Source: Chitinophaga pinensis (lineage in GTDB: Bacteria; Bacteroidota; Bacteroidia; NS11-12g; UBA9320). From it: a stretch of 64,000 nt of DNA. The notes beneath the pieces are model-generated. The model saw only the letters and a program-made list of their open reading frames with translations. It searched no databases and had not been told where the DNA came from. The translations under genes were made by a program, and so were the position numbers. Of the stretch, positions 18,615 to 28,471 are shown in pieces. Position 1 is the first letter of the stretch. Each line of letters opens with the position of its first letter. Where the stretch lies: positions 108,847-172,846 of the forward strand of contig CAMDGU010000001.1 in assembly GCA_945897885.1 (NCBI GenBank), in the 5' to 3' direction.

Positions 18615-19312
18615 GGATTTTTTTCTTCTTCTTTAAATTTAACTCCTTCGTATTTTGGGTAAAAGTTATTGATTTGAACCGCGAAGGGGGTTTTGATAAA
18701 TTTAGTTGCTTCAGCATCTAATGTTCCTAACATATAAGGTTTTAGCCAATCCATCATTTGATTAGTTCGGGGGGCTACAAAAAAATATGATGTCTCAATA
18801 TTGCCACTTTCTATTATTTGAAATGGAGGGTAGTCATATAAGCCTCGATACATTAAAAAAACAGTTCTTTCATCAAATTTAGAAGGTCTAAGTTTTTTCC
18901 AAGTTGTATCCTTGTTTATTTTTGATTTTTTAAACCCTAACACTTTGCTTTTTTTTCCAAGTCTTATAAATTCATGTTCAATGTCAAATAGACTGAATGC
19001 TTTGCCGGCTATTATTACATTTTTCTTTTTGTAAAAATTAGTATATACCCCTTCAAACAATGTATCACGAAGAAAAGTTAGCATATAGCTATTGTAAATA
19101 TTTACCCAAAATGAATTTTTTTCATTATCGGTTTTTAAATGTGTTATCAAAAACCTTGTGTCTAAATCTCTCAAAATTTCTGTTTGCCCTTTATCATATG
19201 GTGTAAAACGAGCTCCGTAGGCCAATATCTCAGCCATATTTAATGCAGGATTATTTTGGGCCGATACCTTTATTGTAATAATAAGAAATATTAGAGCAAC
19301 TTTAAATTTCAT
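18602..19312 (-). CDS. DUF547 domain secreted protein
   Basis: Signal peptide; KNSFWVNIYNSYMLTFL...LFDIEHEFIR pattern of DUF547. Confidence 0.8.
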   Translation of the reverse strand: MKFKVALIFLIITIKVSAQNNPALNMAEILAYGARFTPYDKGQTEILRDLDTRFLITHLKTDNEKNSFWVNIYNSYMLTFLRDTLFEGVYTNFYKKKNVIIAGKAFSLFDIEHEFIRLGKKSKVLGFKKSKINKDTTWKKLRPSKFDERTVFLMYRGLYDYPPFQIIESGNIETSYFFVAPRTNQMMDWLKPYMLGTLDAEATKFIKTPFAVQINNFYPKYEGVKFKEEEKNPWLK

Positions 19313-20247
19313 ATTCCCTTATAATTTTTATTTTCCCCTATACGCCACCCTGTTTTTTCTTCAATCAAATGTAAAACCTGTTTTTTAAAACCAAATTTTT
19401 TAATCTCCGGGTCACGGTCAAATTTCCAATTAATACGCTTGATTCTTTCAAGCATTACGCTAGGATGCGTGCCATCAAATTTTTTAACTGAGTCGATTCC
19501 AGAGTAATCAAAATCTTTTTGAGGGTCAAATTTTTTCTGGATATAATCATCAGAATGCCAATATTTACTTGCTTCCACGTTTTTAGCCATCATAAATTCG
19601 GGTGGCCTTACCCATCCATAATGATGAATATCTGCGTTAATGGATTTTACCTTCAGCTTTCTGCCATTAATTCTAAATCCTTGGGCATCTTTCCATGATT
19701 TTATACCCATGTTATTTTTAATAATTCGAATCTCTTTTCTATACCAGCGTCGGCTATCGGCCAAATAATCGTAGGATCCATAAAAATGATTGTAATTGAA
19801 TAATAAACCTTCAACAGCATTATCATCTTTCCATATTTTCATGGCATTTTTGATCACCTGATAATCTTTTTCATGGTAACATTCATCGCCTTGCACATAG
19901 ATGCACCAATCGGCTTCTGGGTTTACTGCGGCTAAAGCTTTATCTGTTTCCAAGGCTAAAACTACACCCCCTTTGCGAAGGGTATCATCCCAAACAGTCT
20001 CAATTATCTTTATTTTATCGCTGGCAATATTTTTAATATAAGTTAAGGTTTCATCATCCGAATTTCCGACTGCTACCAACACTTCATCACATAAAGGCAA
20101 AATAGAAAGGATGGCTTCCTTAATAGGATAGTCCAATTTTAATGCATTGCGAATAAATGTAAATCCTGAAACGAACAAGGTGATTTTTTTGAAGTTCAAA
20201 ATTAAGTTAATTGTTACATTGATGAATTGATAAATTGTTGGTTTCAT
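19309..20247 (-). CDS. Glycosyltransferase family 2-like protein
   Basis: FVSGFTFIRNALKLDYPIKEAILSILPLCDEVLVAVGNSDDETL...EADWCIYVQGDECYHEKD; the tracked ORF start (20301) overlaps the divergent 20296 gene, so the start is placed downstream and is uncertain. Confidence 0.8.
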   Translation of the reverse strand: MKPTIYQFINVTINLILNFKKITLFVSGFTFIRNALKLDYPIKEAILSILPLCDEVLVAVGNSDDETLTYIKNIASDKIKIIETVWDDTLRKGGVVLALETDKALAAVNPEADWCIYVQGDECYHEKDYQVIKNAMKIWKDDNAVEGLLFNYNHFYGSYDYLADSRRWYRKEIRIIKNNMGIKSWKDAQGFRINGRKLKVKSINADIHHYGWVRPPEFMMAKNVEASKYWHSDDYIQKKFDPQKDFDYSGIDSVKKFDGTHPSVMLERIKRINWKFDRDPEIKKFGFKKQVLHLIEEKTGWRIGENKNYKGI

Positions 20248-20283
20248 TTGCAAATTTTCAAATTGTTTCATTTTCAAATTAGT

Positions 20284-20291
20284 TAGCTTTG
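20284..20291 (+). promoter_or_regulatory. Bacteroidota -7 promoter element TAGCTTTG, 4 nt before the start codon
   Basis: TAGCTTTGCGCTATG. Confidence 0.4.
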
Positions 20292-20295
20292 CGCT

Positions 20296-21663
20296 ATGCA
20301 ATATTGCAACACCATTTTAGATACCATTGGCAATACGCCTTTGGTTAAAATTAATAAAATAACGAAAGATATTCCTGCCTTAGTTTTGGCTAAAATTGAG
20401 ACCTTTAATCCCGGTAATTCTATTAAAGACCGCATGGCTCTTAAAATGATAGAAGATGCTGAAACAAGCGGAAAACTAAAACCAGGAGGAACCATTGTAG
20501 AGGGAACCAGCGGTAATACAGGTATGGGATTGGCCATAGCTGCGGTCATAAAAGGGTATAAGTGTATTTTTACAACTACAGACAAACAAAGCAAAGAAAA
20601 AGTAGATGCATTGAAAGCATTTGGTGCCGATGTAATTGTTTGTCCAACAGATGTAGAACCAGAAGACCCTCGTTCTTATTATTCAGTATCAAGCCGGCTG
20701 GAAAAGGAAATTCATAATGCATGGAAACCAAATCAATATGATAATTTAAGCAATTCGGTAGCTCATTATGAGCAAACCGGTCCTGAAATTTGGGAACAAA
20801 CGGAGGGGAAAATAACCCATTTGGTAGTAGGGGTAGGAACAGGCGGAACCATAAGTGGAACAGCTAAATATTTAAAGGAAAAGAATCCAAATATTCAAAT
20901 TTTGGGTATTGATACCTATGGTTCTGTTTTTAAAAAATACAAGGAAACCGGAATTTTTGATAAGAATGAAATTTACCCTTACATCACAGAGGGTATTGGA
21001 GAAGACTTTTTACCCCAAAATGTTGATTTTACTTTAATTGACCATTTTGAAAAAGTAACTGATAAAGAAGCTGCTGTAATGACCCGCCGAATACCACGCG
21101 AAGAAGGAATATTTGCAGGAAATAGCGCCGGAAGTGCTATGGCTGGTTTGGTGCAAATGGCCGATAAATTTAAAAAAGGGGATGTGGTGGTTGTTATTTT
21201 TCACGACCACGGAACCCGCTATTTGGGTAAAATGTTTAACGACGATTGGATGCGTGATAGAGGATTTATTAGTCCTGAGCCTAAAAAGCAAGCCATCGAT
21301 TTAATTGAAAATCACCGCCATTTGCCATTGGTTACAGCCAATGAAGACCAAATTATTTCGGATGCATTTGAATTAATGCAACGCTATAATATTTCACAAG
21401 TGCCTGTAAAAAATGCCAAGGGTGAATTTACAGGAAGTTTGGTGGATGGCAATCTGTTTGCACAATTGGTTAAAAACCGTCACCTGATGCATGAACCTGT
21501 AAAAACCATCATGCAAGAATCGTTTCCTGTTGTAAAATCAACCGATGCTATCGATTTTGTTTCCTCGCAATTCAGCAATCAAACCCAAGCAGTATTAATG
21601 ATGGATATGGGTGGCAATTGGCACATCATTACCAAAGTGGATGTGATAAATGCGATTGGGTAA
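20296..21663 (+). CDS. Cystathionine beta-synthase-like (PLP domain plus C-terminal CBS pair)
   Basis: NTPLVKINKI...ETFNPGNSIKDRMALKMIEDAE...IVEGTSGNTGMGLA...GVGTGGTISGTAKYLKEKNP; C-terminal CBS motifs. Confidence 0.92.
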   Translation: MQYCNTILDTIGNTPLVKINKITKDIPALVLAKIETFNPGNSIKDRMALKMIEDAETSGKLKPGGTIVEGTSGNTGMGLAIAAVIKGYKCIFTTTDKQSKEKVDALKAFGADVIVCPTDVEPEDPRSYYSVSSRLEKEIHNAWKPNQYDNLSNSVAHYEQTGPEIWEQTEGKITHLVVGVGTGGTISGTAKYLKEKNPNIQILGIDTYGSVFKKYKETGIFDKNEIYPYITEGIGEDFLPQNVDFTLIDHFEKVTDKEAAVMTRRIPREEGIFAGNSAGSAMAGLVQMADKFKKGDVVVVIFHDHGTRYLGKMFNDDWMRDRGFISPEPKKQAIDLIENHRHLPLVTANEDQIISDAFELMQRYNISQVPVKNAKGEFTGSLVDGNLFAQLVKNRHLMHEPVKTIMQESFPVVKSTDAIDFVSSQFSNQTQAVLMMDMGGNWHIITKVDVINAIG

Positions 21664-21719
21664 TAGAAAAGGTTAAAATAGAAAGATTAAAGTGATATTG
21701 CGATGAAATTTTTCTAGTG

Positions 21720-21752
21720 CGAATTCCCCCTTATAAAGGGGGTTAGGGGGAT
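21720..21752 (+). repeat. GGGGG-type palindromic repeat
   Basis: cgaattcccccttataaagggggttagggggat. Confidence 0.7.
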
Positions 21753-21817
21753 TTTTTCAATTGAAAATAAATTGGGTATCGGAAATTTGTATTTTACAAA
21801 GAAACTTTGCCGAAGCA

Positions 21818-21848
21818 AATTCCCCTCTTGAGAGGGGTTAGGGGTGTG
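21818..21848 (+). repeat. GGGGG-type palindromic repeat (diverged copy)
   Basis: aattcccctcttgagaggggttaggggtgtg. Confidence 0.65.
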
Positions 21849-21863
21849 TTTTAAAAAAACTAT

Positions 21864-22646
21864 ATGAAGTATAAAGACCAGCTAAATAGAGAAATCTATA
21901 TTCCAACTCTACCCCAACGGATTATTTCTCTAGTTCCTTCCCAAACCGAACTTTTGTATGATTTGGGTTTAAAAGACCGAATAGTTGGGAAAACCATTTT
22001 TTGTGTTCATCCTTTAGAATATTTAAAATCATCCATTAAGATTGGAGGCACAAAAAAACTGAATCTTGAAAAAATTGCATCTTTAAAACCTGACCTCATT
22101 ATAGCCAATAAAGAAGAAAACGAGAAAGACCAGATTGAACAATTATCCAAAGATTTTCCGGTTTGGATAAGTGATGTAAATACTTTGGAGGATGCTTTGA
22201 GTATGATAAAAAGCCTTGGAGAAATAACCGAAACCCAAAATAAGGCCTCAAAAATTGTCAATCAAATAACGCAAACCCGTAAGGATTTTTTAAAGCAATC
22301 CAAACCAAAGAAATCCGTTATTTATTTAATTTGGAACAACCCTTATATTGCTGTTGGTACCAATACATTTATAAATACTATGCTTAGTGAAGCTGGTTTT
22401 GAAAATGCCATAAGCCAAAGCCGTTACCCTGAAATTACATTGGATGAAATAAAGCAAATCAATCCCGATTGGGTATTTTTATCCTCCGAGCCTTTTCCTT
22501 TTAAAGACGAACACAAACTGGAAATGGATAAACTATTAGGAGAAAGTAAATCGGTATTGGTAGATGGTGAAATGTTTAGCTGGTATGGAAGTAGGCTGCA
22601 TAAGGCCTATGAGTATTTTAAGAAAATAAAAAAATCAGCTGATTAG
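21864..22646 (+). CDS. BtuF-like helical-backbone metal/cobalamin receptor (ABC substrate-binding family)
   Basis: RIISLVPSQTELLYDLGLKDRIVGKTIFCVHP...IGGTKKLNLEKIASLKPDLIIANKEENEKDQIEQL...YPEITLDEIKQINPDWVFLSSEPFPFK; no obvious signal peptide. Confidence 0.85.
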   Translation: MKYKDQLNREIYIPTLPQRIISLVPSQTELLYDLGLKDRIVGKTIFCVHPLEYLKSSIKIGGTKKLNLEKIASLKPDLIIANKEENEKDQIEQLSKDFPVWISDVNTLEDALSMIKSLGEITETQNKASKIVNQITQTRKDFLKQSKPKKSVIYLIWNNPYIAVGTNTFINTMLSEAGFENAISQSRYPEITLDEIKQINPDWVFLSSEPFPFKDEHKLEMDKLLGESKSVLVDGEMFSWYGSRLHKAYEYFKKIKKSAD

Positions 22647-23029
22647 GATAGGGTTCTTTTTTTTCTATAATGACTTACTAAAAAAAGAATTCCAACCAAA
22701 ATAAAAGGAACGGTAATAATGAGTACCACATTTAAACTTTGAGCAATACTAAATCCGTTTCTGATATGGTTTAACTGAAAAACAAACGGACTCATTATCA
22801 AACCTACTAATGTAAAAATCATACCACCAATTTGTTCCCATTTCCAGGCTATTATTAGAAAAGCAGTTAAAATAAAACTTGGAATTAAATGCTTTAAAAA
22901 ATGAGCTAATTGTACCCCAATACTCAATCCTTTTTCAAAGGAGTCTAATGCAAACAAGCTGATAAAAAGTATTGCTGAAATACATAAAAGACGAGGCAAC
23001 CAATAAAATAATTTGTCTGAATTTTTCAT
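22643..23029 (-). CDS. Hypothetical membrane protein
   Basis: Four predicted TM helices. Confidence 0.6.
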   Translation of the reverse strand: MKNSDKLFYWLPRLLCISAILFISLFALDSFEKGLSIGVQLAHFLKHLIPSFILTAFLIIAWKWEQIGGMIFTLVGLIMSPFVFQLNHIRNGFSIAQSLNVVLIITVPFILVGILFLVSHYRKKRTLS

Positions 23030-23172
23030 AATCCTTTAAAATTTAAGACAAAATTATTTACCAATAATTTTATTTAACCAAATAGTATACGAAAGAATTG
23101 TTTTCTTAGTTGAGTAACTAGACTATGACTTAATAATTAACAATTAATAACTAATCATTAACCATTAAAATC

Positions 23173-24558
23173 TTATCCCATTATAATATTCTTAATATCC
23201 ATCTTGATTTTATCAGCCAAATTATTGGCCATCGTTTCAGTTTGGCTTTCAGAATAAATGCGGATAATTGGTTCGGTATTAGAACGGCGTAAATGAACCC
23301 ACTCATCACCAAATTCTATTTTTAAACCATCCACTTTATTAATAGGTTGTTTGATATATTTTTCTTCAATTTTTTTGAATATCAAATCCAGATTGATGGT
23401 ATCGTCTAATTCAATTTTATTTTTTGAAATGGTGTAATCAGGATAAGTCATTCTAAGACCCTTCACACTTTTTCCGTTTTGTGATAAGTGACTTAAAAAT
23501 AAAGCGATACCAACCAAGGCATCGCGGCCATAATGCAACTCAGGATAAATAATACCGCCATTGCCTTCGCCTCCTATTACAGCATTAGTGCTCTTCATCA
23601 TTTCCACAACATTTACTTCCCCTACGGCACTGGCATTGTATTCGCCACCATATTTTAGAGTGATATCTTTTAAGGCACGAGTGGATGAAAGATTGCTTAC
23701 TGTATTTCCTTTAGTATGCTTCAAAACATAGTCAGCTACAGCAACCAAAGTGTATTCCTCACCAAACATTTCGCCATCTTCACATACAAAAGCCAGTCGG
23801 TCCACATCTGGGTCAACCACTATACCTAACTGAGCTCCTGAACGTTTTACTTCGTGTGATAGTTCACCCAAATGTTCGGGTAATGGCTCAGGATTGTGCG
23901 GAAATTTTCCGGTTGGTTCGCAAAAAATTTCAACAATTTCCTGAACTCCCAAAGCTTCTAAAAGCATTGGAACCACAATACCTCCGGTAGAATTTACAGC
24001 ATCTACTACAATTTTATATTTTTTAGCTTTTATGGCTTCCACATTTACAAGTGGCAGGGCTAAAATAGCATCGATATGTTTTTGAAAATAATTTTCAGGA
24101 TAGGAAATAGTTCCTATTTCATCAATTTCGGGAAACTCAAATTCTCCTTTTTCAGCGATCTCCAATAAAGCAGCTCCATCTGCAGCTGAAATAAATTCAC
24201 CCTTATCGTTTAATAATTTTAAAGCATTCCACTGTTTTGGGTTATGACTGGCAGTTATTATTATTCCGCCGGCGGCTTGTTCCCAAACCACTGCTAATTC
24301 TACAGTTGGTGTGGTGGATAGTTGCAAATCAATCACATCAAAGCCACAGCCAATTAAAGTACCTATTACCAAATTATTAACCATTTGCCCCGAAATACGC
24401 GCATCGCGGCCAACTACGATTGATTTATTTTCTGAATTTTGTTTTAACCAAAAAGCATACGCCGTGGTAAATTTAACTATGTCTGATGGTGTTAGGCCTT
24501 CTCCTGCTTTGCCTCCTATGGTTCCCCTTATACCTGAAATGGACTTAATTAATGTCAT
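23173..24558 (-). CDS. glmM: Phosphoglucosamine mutase / phosphomannomutase
   Basis: SISGIRGTIGG...TASHNPKQWNALKLL...VDPDVDRLAFVCEDGEMFGEEYT...GEGNGGIIYPELHYGRDALVG; start taken at MTLIKSISGIRG. Confidence 0.88.
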   Translation of the reverse strand: MTLIKSISGIRGTIGGKAGEGLTPSDIVKFTTAYAFWLKQNSENKSIVVGRDARISGQMVNNLVIGTLIGCGFDVIDLQLSTTPTVELAVVWEQAAGGIIITASHNPKQWNALKLLNDKGEFISAADGAALLEIAEKGEFEFPEIDEIGTISYPENYFQKHIDAILALPLVNVEAIKAKKYKIVVDAVNSTGGIVVPMLLEALGVQEIVEIFCEPTGKFPHNPEPLPEHLGELSHEVKRSGAQLGIVVDPDVDRLAFVCEDGEMFGEEYTLVAVADYVLKHTKGNTVSNLSSTRALKDITLKYGGEYNASAVGEVNVVEMMKSTNAVIGGEGNGGIIYPELHYGRDALVGIALFLSHLSQNGKSVKGLRMTYPDYTISKNKIELDDTINLDLIFKKIEEKYIKQPINKVDGLKIEFGDEWVHLRRSNTEPIIRIYSESQTETMANNLADKIKMDIKNIIMG

Positions 24559-24666
24559 AAACTGACTGCAAAAATATAGAAGATTTTTTGATAAGTTCAT
24601 ATAAAACTTACCTTAATTTAATGCTTACAACATGTTGCCTTATAGAAGAGGTTAAGAATAAGGGGT

Positions 24667-25287
24667 TTACTTGTTTTCGTTTGCTTCCTCTTCTTTTGCT
24701 TCCTGTTAAAACCATGAAGCAGCAAAGGCTGTAAACGTTCCAAAAAGGGCCATACCTGCGGTAGTTAATTTAGCAGTAATTATTCTTCCTTCGATTGTTA
24801 TAGTATAAAATTCACCATAGCTAAGGGTTGTGAAAGTGCTATATGATCACCAAATAGCTTCTTCAGCGGTTTTAATATTGCTTCCAGGTTCTTGTACTGC
24901 TTGAAGTATTACTTTAGACGAAAAAAGTAAAAGAAGGATGGATGTAAAGGCTGCAGAGGCTAAAGCTCTAACTATTCTTAGCAAACGAATTAATCGTAAA
25001 AATACGACCTGCTCTTAAAAAATCAATCACTGGAGTACTTGATAATAGGTCTATCCGGCCCCATTTCATAAATTCACGTTTGTCTTTAGCCTTTTTAAAT
25101 CGAATGCTAAAATCAATAAAAAATATGGCACAAATTTCCAAATAAATGTATGCCAATAATTTTGACATTTCAGGCGAAAGTTTATAAAATGTTTAAATTA
25201 ATACGGCCATCAAAATGCATATTGAAAGCAGCATTACCAAAAGATTCAAAAAACCAAGTTTTCATATTTTGGGTTTTGGTCAGTCAT
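24667..25287 (-). pseudogene. Degenerate voltage-gated potassium channel (ion transport family)
   Basis: Spliced reading: MTDQNPKYENLV/FLNLLVMLLSICILMAVLI*TFYKLSPEMSKLLAYIYLEICAIFFIDFSIRFKKAKDKREFMKWGRIDLLSSTPVIDFLRAGRIFT/RLIRLLRIVRALASAAFTSILLLLFSSKVILQAVQEPGSNIKTAEEAIW*SYSTFTTLSYGEFYTITIEGRIITAKLTTAGMALFGTFTAFAASWF*QEAKEEEANENK; two frameshifts and three stops. Confidence 0.85.
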
Positions 25288-25407
25288 GGTATAAAGTGTA
25301 TCTTTTGTATTTTGTAAAAGGTAAAATTTACAGATTGTGGGTTAAATATTGTTTAAAAATAATTGGTAAATATACTTTGACTGTAAATCTAAAATAGCAA
25401 ATTGAGT

Positions 25408-25415
25408 TATCTTTG
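25408..25415 (+). promoter_or_regulatory. Bacteroidota -7 promoter element TATCTTTG
   Basis: TAnnTTTG motif 13 nt before ATG at 25429. Confidence 0.4.
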
Positions 25416-25428
25416 ACCCATCTAAATT

Positions 25429-25776
25429 ATGGCAATAATAATAACAAGTGATTGTATTAATTGTGGTGCTTGTGAGCCCGAATGCCCCAATAATGCAATT
25501 TATGAGGCAGGTGCTATGTGGGCAATGAAAGATGGTACGGATTTAAAAGGACCATTTACCTTAAAAAAAGGAGATGTAATTGATGCCGCTGCGCAGCAGC
25601 AACCTATATCAGATGAGGTGTATTACATCGTACCTGATAAATGTACCGAGTGTGAAGGGTTTCATGAAGAGCCACAATGTGCCGCAGTTTGTCCTGTAGA
25701 TTGCTGTATACCCGACGAGTTAAATGTTGATTCGCATGATGAATTAATGGCTCGTAAACTAAAATTACATTTATAG
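25429..25776 (+). CDS. 4Fe-4S dicluster ferredoxin
   Basis: [16 protein letters not shown] and [22 protein letters not shown] cluster motifs. Confidence 0.94.
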   Translation: MAIIITSDCINCGACEPECPNNAIYEAGAMWAMKDGTDLKGPFTLKKGDVIDAAAQQQPISDEVYYIVPDKCTECEGFHEEPQCAAVCPVDCCIPDELNVDSHDELMARKLKLHL

Positions 25777-25777
25777 T

Positions 25778-26515
25778 ATGGCAGGTATTTGTCATCTAAG
25801 TTCAATTGCCCTCCGCGGCGAACCATCGCATCGCAGTGAAATGGTCAGTCAGTTAATTTATGGTGAGAAATACGAAGTTTTAGAGACGGTGAATAATGAG
25901 TGGTTAAAGGTTAAATGCAGTTTTGATGGTTATGAAGGTTTTATGCCAAAGCCTCAATATTCAGAGTTTAATTTTGACAACGAATCGTTGATATTTACAG
26001 GTGGGTTGGGCAATGATGAGGTGAATAATTTAATACCAAAAGGGGCAGAAATTTATGATACCGAAACCCTTGTAGAGGTAGACGAAGATGAATTGATAGA
26101 TTTGCGCCATATCCATTTCACTACCGACCAGATAAAAGAAAATATTTTTTACCACAGTACTTCGCTTATCAATTCGCCTTATTTATGGGGAGGAAGAACA
26201 CCTTGGGGGATTGATTGCAGTGGCTTTACACAAATAATTTTTAAGGTTTGTGGTATCGCTTTGCCCCGTGATAGCAGTCAGCAGGCATTGCTTGGTGAAA
26301 GTATTTCGCTTAGTGATTCAGGCTTGGGTGACTTAGCTTTTTTTACCAATGAAAAAGGAATAGTGAACCATGTAGGCATTGTTTTTGGAAATCAAATGAT
26401 AATTCATTGCAGCGGTATGGTAAGGGTAGATCAATTAAATATGAATGGTATTATTAATTTAGATACCAAACTAAAAACTCATTCGCTTCATAGTATTAAG
26501 CGGGTTATTTCTTAA
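25778..26515 (+). CDS. SH3-domain / NlpC-P60 cell-wall hydrolase
   Basis: SH3-like N-term; NSPYLWGGRTPWGIDCSGFTQIIFKVCG catalytic Cys motif; VNHVGIVFG His motif. Confidence 0.93.
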   Translation: MAGICHLSSIALRGEPSHRSEMVSQLIYGEKYEVLETVNNEWLKVKCSFDGYEGFMPKPQYSEFNFDNESLIFTGGLGNDEVNNLIPKGAEIYDTETLVEVDEDELIDLRHIHFTTDQIKENIFYHSTSLINSPYLWGGRTPWGIDCSGFTQIIFKVCGIALPRDSSQQALLGESISLSDSGLGDLAFFTNEKGIVNHVGIVFGNQMIIHCSGMVRVDQLNMNGIINLDTKLKTHSLHSIKRVIS

Positions 26516-26520
26516 AATTT

Positions 26521-27420
26521 TTATTTTTGATAAGCTGGAATTAGTACTACCAAACAAATAATTACTACCAGAAAAATCTTATAATAAACATGAACAATTT
26601 CTGAATTTTGTTCATTTTTACGGTGGTATAGTTTTACAAATACCAAGACATTCAGCGCAATGGTAAGTGAGAGTAATATTCCACTTAAAATAATCAGATT
26701 ATAACCTTGCAATAGAATCAGAAGTGGAATAATGGCAAGACTATTAATAATAAGTATTCCAGAGGTTGATTTGCGTTTGCCAAGCCAGGTGGCCAATGTG
26801 CCATAACCAAATATGGTATTCCCTTTATAGGATTCAATTCCCTTTAAAATTTCACGCGAAAAAATAATTAGCATGGCAAAACATCCGTAAATAAACAAAG
26901 GCCAAGTGATGTATTTATAAAAAATACCAATGCTAAAAAAGGAACTAACTGAAAGAAGTGAAGCAGTAATTTCTCTTATAAATGGAATTTTTTGAAATTT
27001 ATGTGAATATGCCCAAAGCCCAACAGAAAATAAGAAGTAGAAAAGAAACATTCGCCATGATGCCAGTGAGGCAATAGCCAAACCAATGGTATTAAAAAGG
27101 AAATAGCAATTTAAGCAAAACTGACGGCTTACGATTCTTCCAAAAAGAGTTTTTTCAGGCCGGTTAACCAAATCTTTTTCAAGGTCATAAAAACTATTGA
27201 TAATGTAACCTCCGGCTATAATAAACGCTGAGGCAAACGTCATTAAATGCAATTTGGGATTGCTCAAAACTTCGATATAATTTTTGGAAGGATTTAGGAT
27301 GAAAACAGCTGCCAGATACTGTGCAAAAATGGTTAGCAAAATATTGAGCCACCTCACAATGGATAGAAGCGCAAAAACTTTAATGATTACTAACCGCTTT
27401 TGTCGCTTGGTAGATGCCAC
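26521..27420 (-). CDS. UbiA family prenyltransferase (geranylgeranylglycerol-phosphate GGTase-like)
   Basis: GGYIINSFYDLEKDLVNRPEKTLFGR (NxxxDxxxD-like motif), multiple TM helices, next to mevalonate genes. Confidence 0.85.
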   Translation of the reverse strand: MASTKRQKRLVIIKVFALLSIVRWLNILLTIFAQYLAAVFILNPSKNYIEVLSNPKLHLMTFASAFIIAGGYIINSFYDLEKDLVNRPEKTLFGRIVSRQFCLNCYFLFNTIGLAIASLASWRMFLFYFLFSVGLWAYSHKFQKIPFIREITASLLSVSSFFSIGIFYKYITWPLFIYGCFAMLIIFSREILKGIESYKGNTIFGYGTLATWLGKRKSTSGILIINSLAIIPLLILLQGYNLIILSGILLSLTIALNVLVFVKLYHRKNEQNSEIVHVYYKIFLVVIICLVVLIPAYQK

Positions 27421-27425
27421 TTTTT

Positions 27426-28385
27426 TTAAAAAGTATAAATCACTTCAGGGTTGTAGTCTTTAAGCTTTGGTAAGGCTTTTTCGTAATCAGGAGCAAACCC
27501 TAAAATATATCCTCCGCCACCCGAACCGCAAAGTTTAAGGTAATAGGTGTTTGAGTCGATTCCTTCTTTCCAAAGTTTATGAAATGTTTTTGGAATCATT
27601 GGTTTAAAATGCTCCAAAACCACGTGAGATAGTTTTTTAAGATTATTAAACAATGGATTAAAATCGTGTTTCAAAAACGCTTTAATACATTCATCGTTGT
27701 ATTTTTTAAACTGTTCAGAAATTACCTTTCTGAAACCTTCATTCTTCATTTTTTCTAAAAAGATATTTACCATAGGCTGCGTATCGCCAGGGCTTCCACT
27801 ATCCAGAAGGAAGATGGCTCCTTTGCCATCTGCATTTTGTGAAGGAATACCAATGGTATCAACATCCGTTTTGGATTTAATAAGTACCGGAAGATTAAGG
27901 TAGCAAATTAAAGGATCCAAACCGCTGCTTTTGCCGTGGAAATAACTTTCCATTTGGCCAAACCAGGTTTTTAGTTGTAAAATATCCTTTTTGTCAATAC
28001 TGGTTTCAGGTTCTATTTTAGCAATAGCATATTGGTCATAAATAGCCGCCACCAAGGCTCCGCTGCTTCCTACACCAAAGCCCTGAGGAATACTGCTGTC
28101 AAAAGTTAATCCTTTGTCAATATCTTCTTTAAATTTGGTAAGATTAAGCTTTGGAAATAATTCGGTTTCTTCTGATTTTGAAACCAAATAGGTATAAAAT
28201 TTAGATAACGAATGATTAGAATCAGTTTCTTCTGATGATGAAAGGTTTGAAAAAACTAATTTTCCTTTGTAAAAATTAAACGGGATAGAAAGCCCCATCG
28301 AATCTTGAATAATGCCATATTCACCGAACAATAATATTTTGGCATAGAACAAAGGATTTTTTAACATATTGTTTACTGGGCTCAA
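27426..28385 (-). CDS. GHMP kinase, likely mevalonate kinase
   Basis: AKILLFGEYGIIQ...SSIPQGFGVGSSGALVAAIYD...LKLCGSGGGGYILGF. Confidence 0.85.
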   Translation of the reverse strand: MSPVNNMLKNPLFYAKILLFGEYGIIQDSMGLSIPFNFYKGKLVFSNLSSSEETDSNHSLSKFYTYLVSKSEETELFPKLNLTKFKEDIDKGLTFDSSIPQGFGVGSSGALVAAIYDQYAIAKIEPETSIDKKDILQLKTWFGQMESYFHGKSSGLDPLICYLNLPVLIKSKTDVDTIGIPSQNADGKGAIFLLDSGSPGDTQPMVNIFLEKMKNEGFRKVISEQFKKYNDECIKAFLKHDFNPLFNNLKKLSHVVLEHFKPMIPKTFHKLWKEGIDSNTYYLKLCGSGGGGYILGFAPDYEKALPKLKDYNPEVIYTF

Positions 28386-28471
28386 AGATAATTAATAAAT
28401 TTTAAAATGAGGCTGTTTTGGATAAAGTGTCCGTTTTTACATTCAAAACAACTTTTTTGAAATAAAGTTCA

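Noticed and set aside
20248-20301. Divergent overlap of the GT2 ORF with the CBS-like gene
   Set aside because: The first residues (MHSAKLTNLKMKQFENLQ) do not look like a GT2 N-terminus; a downstream start is more likely.
24968-25168. 66-aa minus ORF called as a stand-alone gene
   Set aside because: It is the S2-S4 fragment of the K+ channel pseudogene, not an independent gene.
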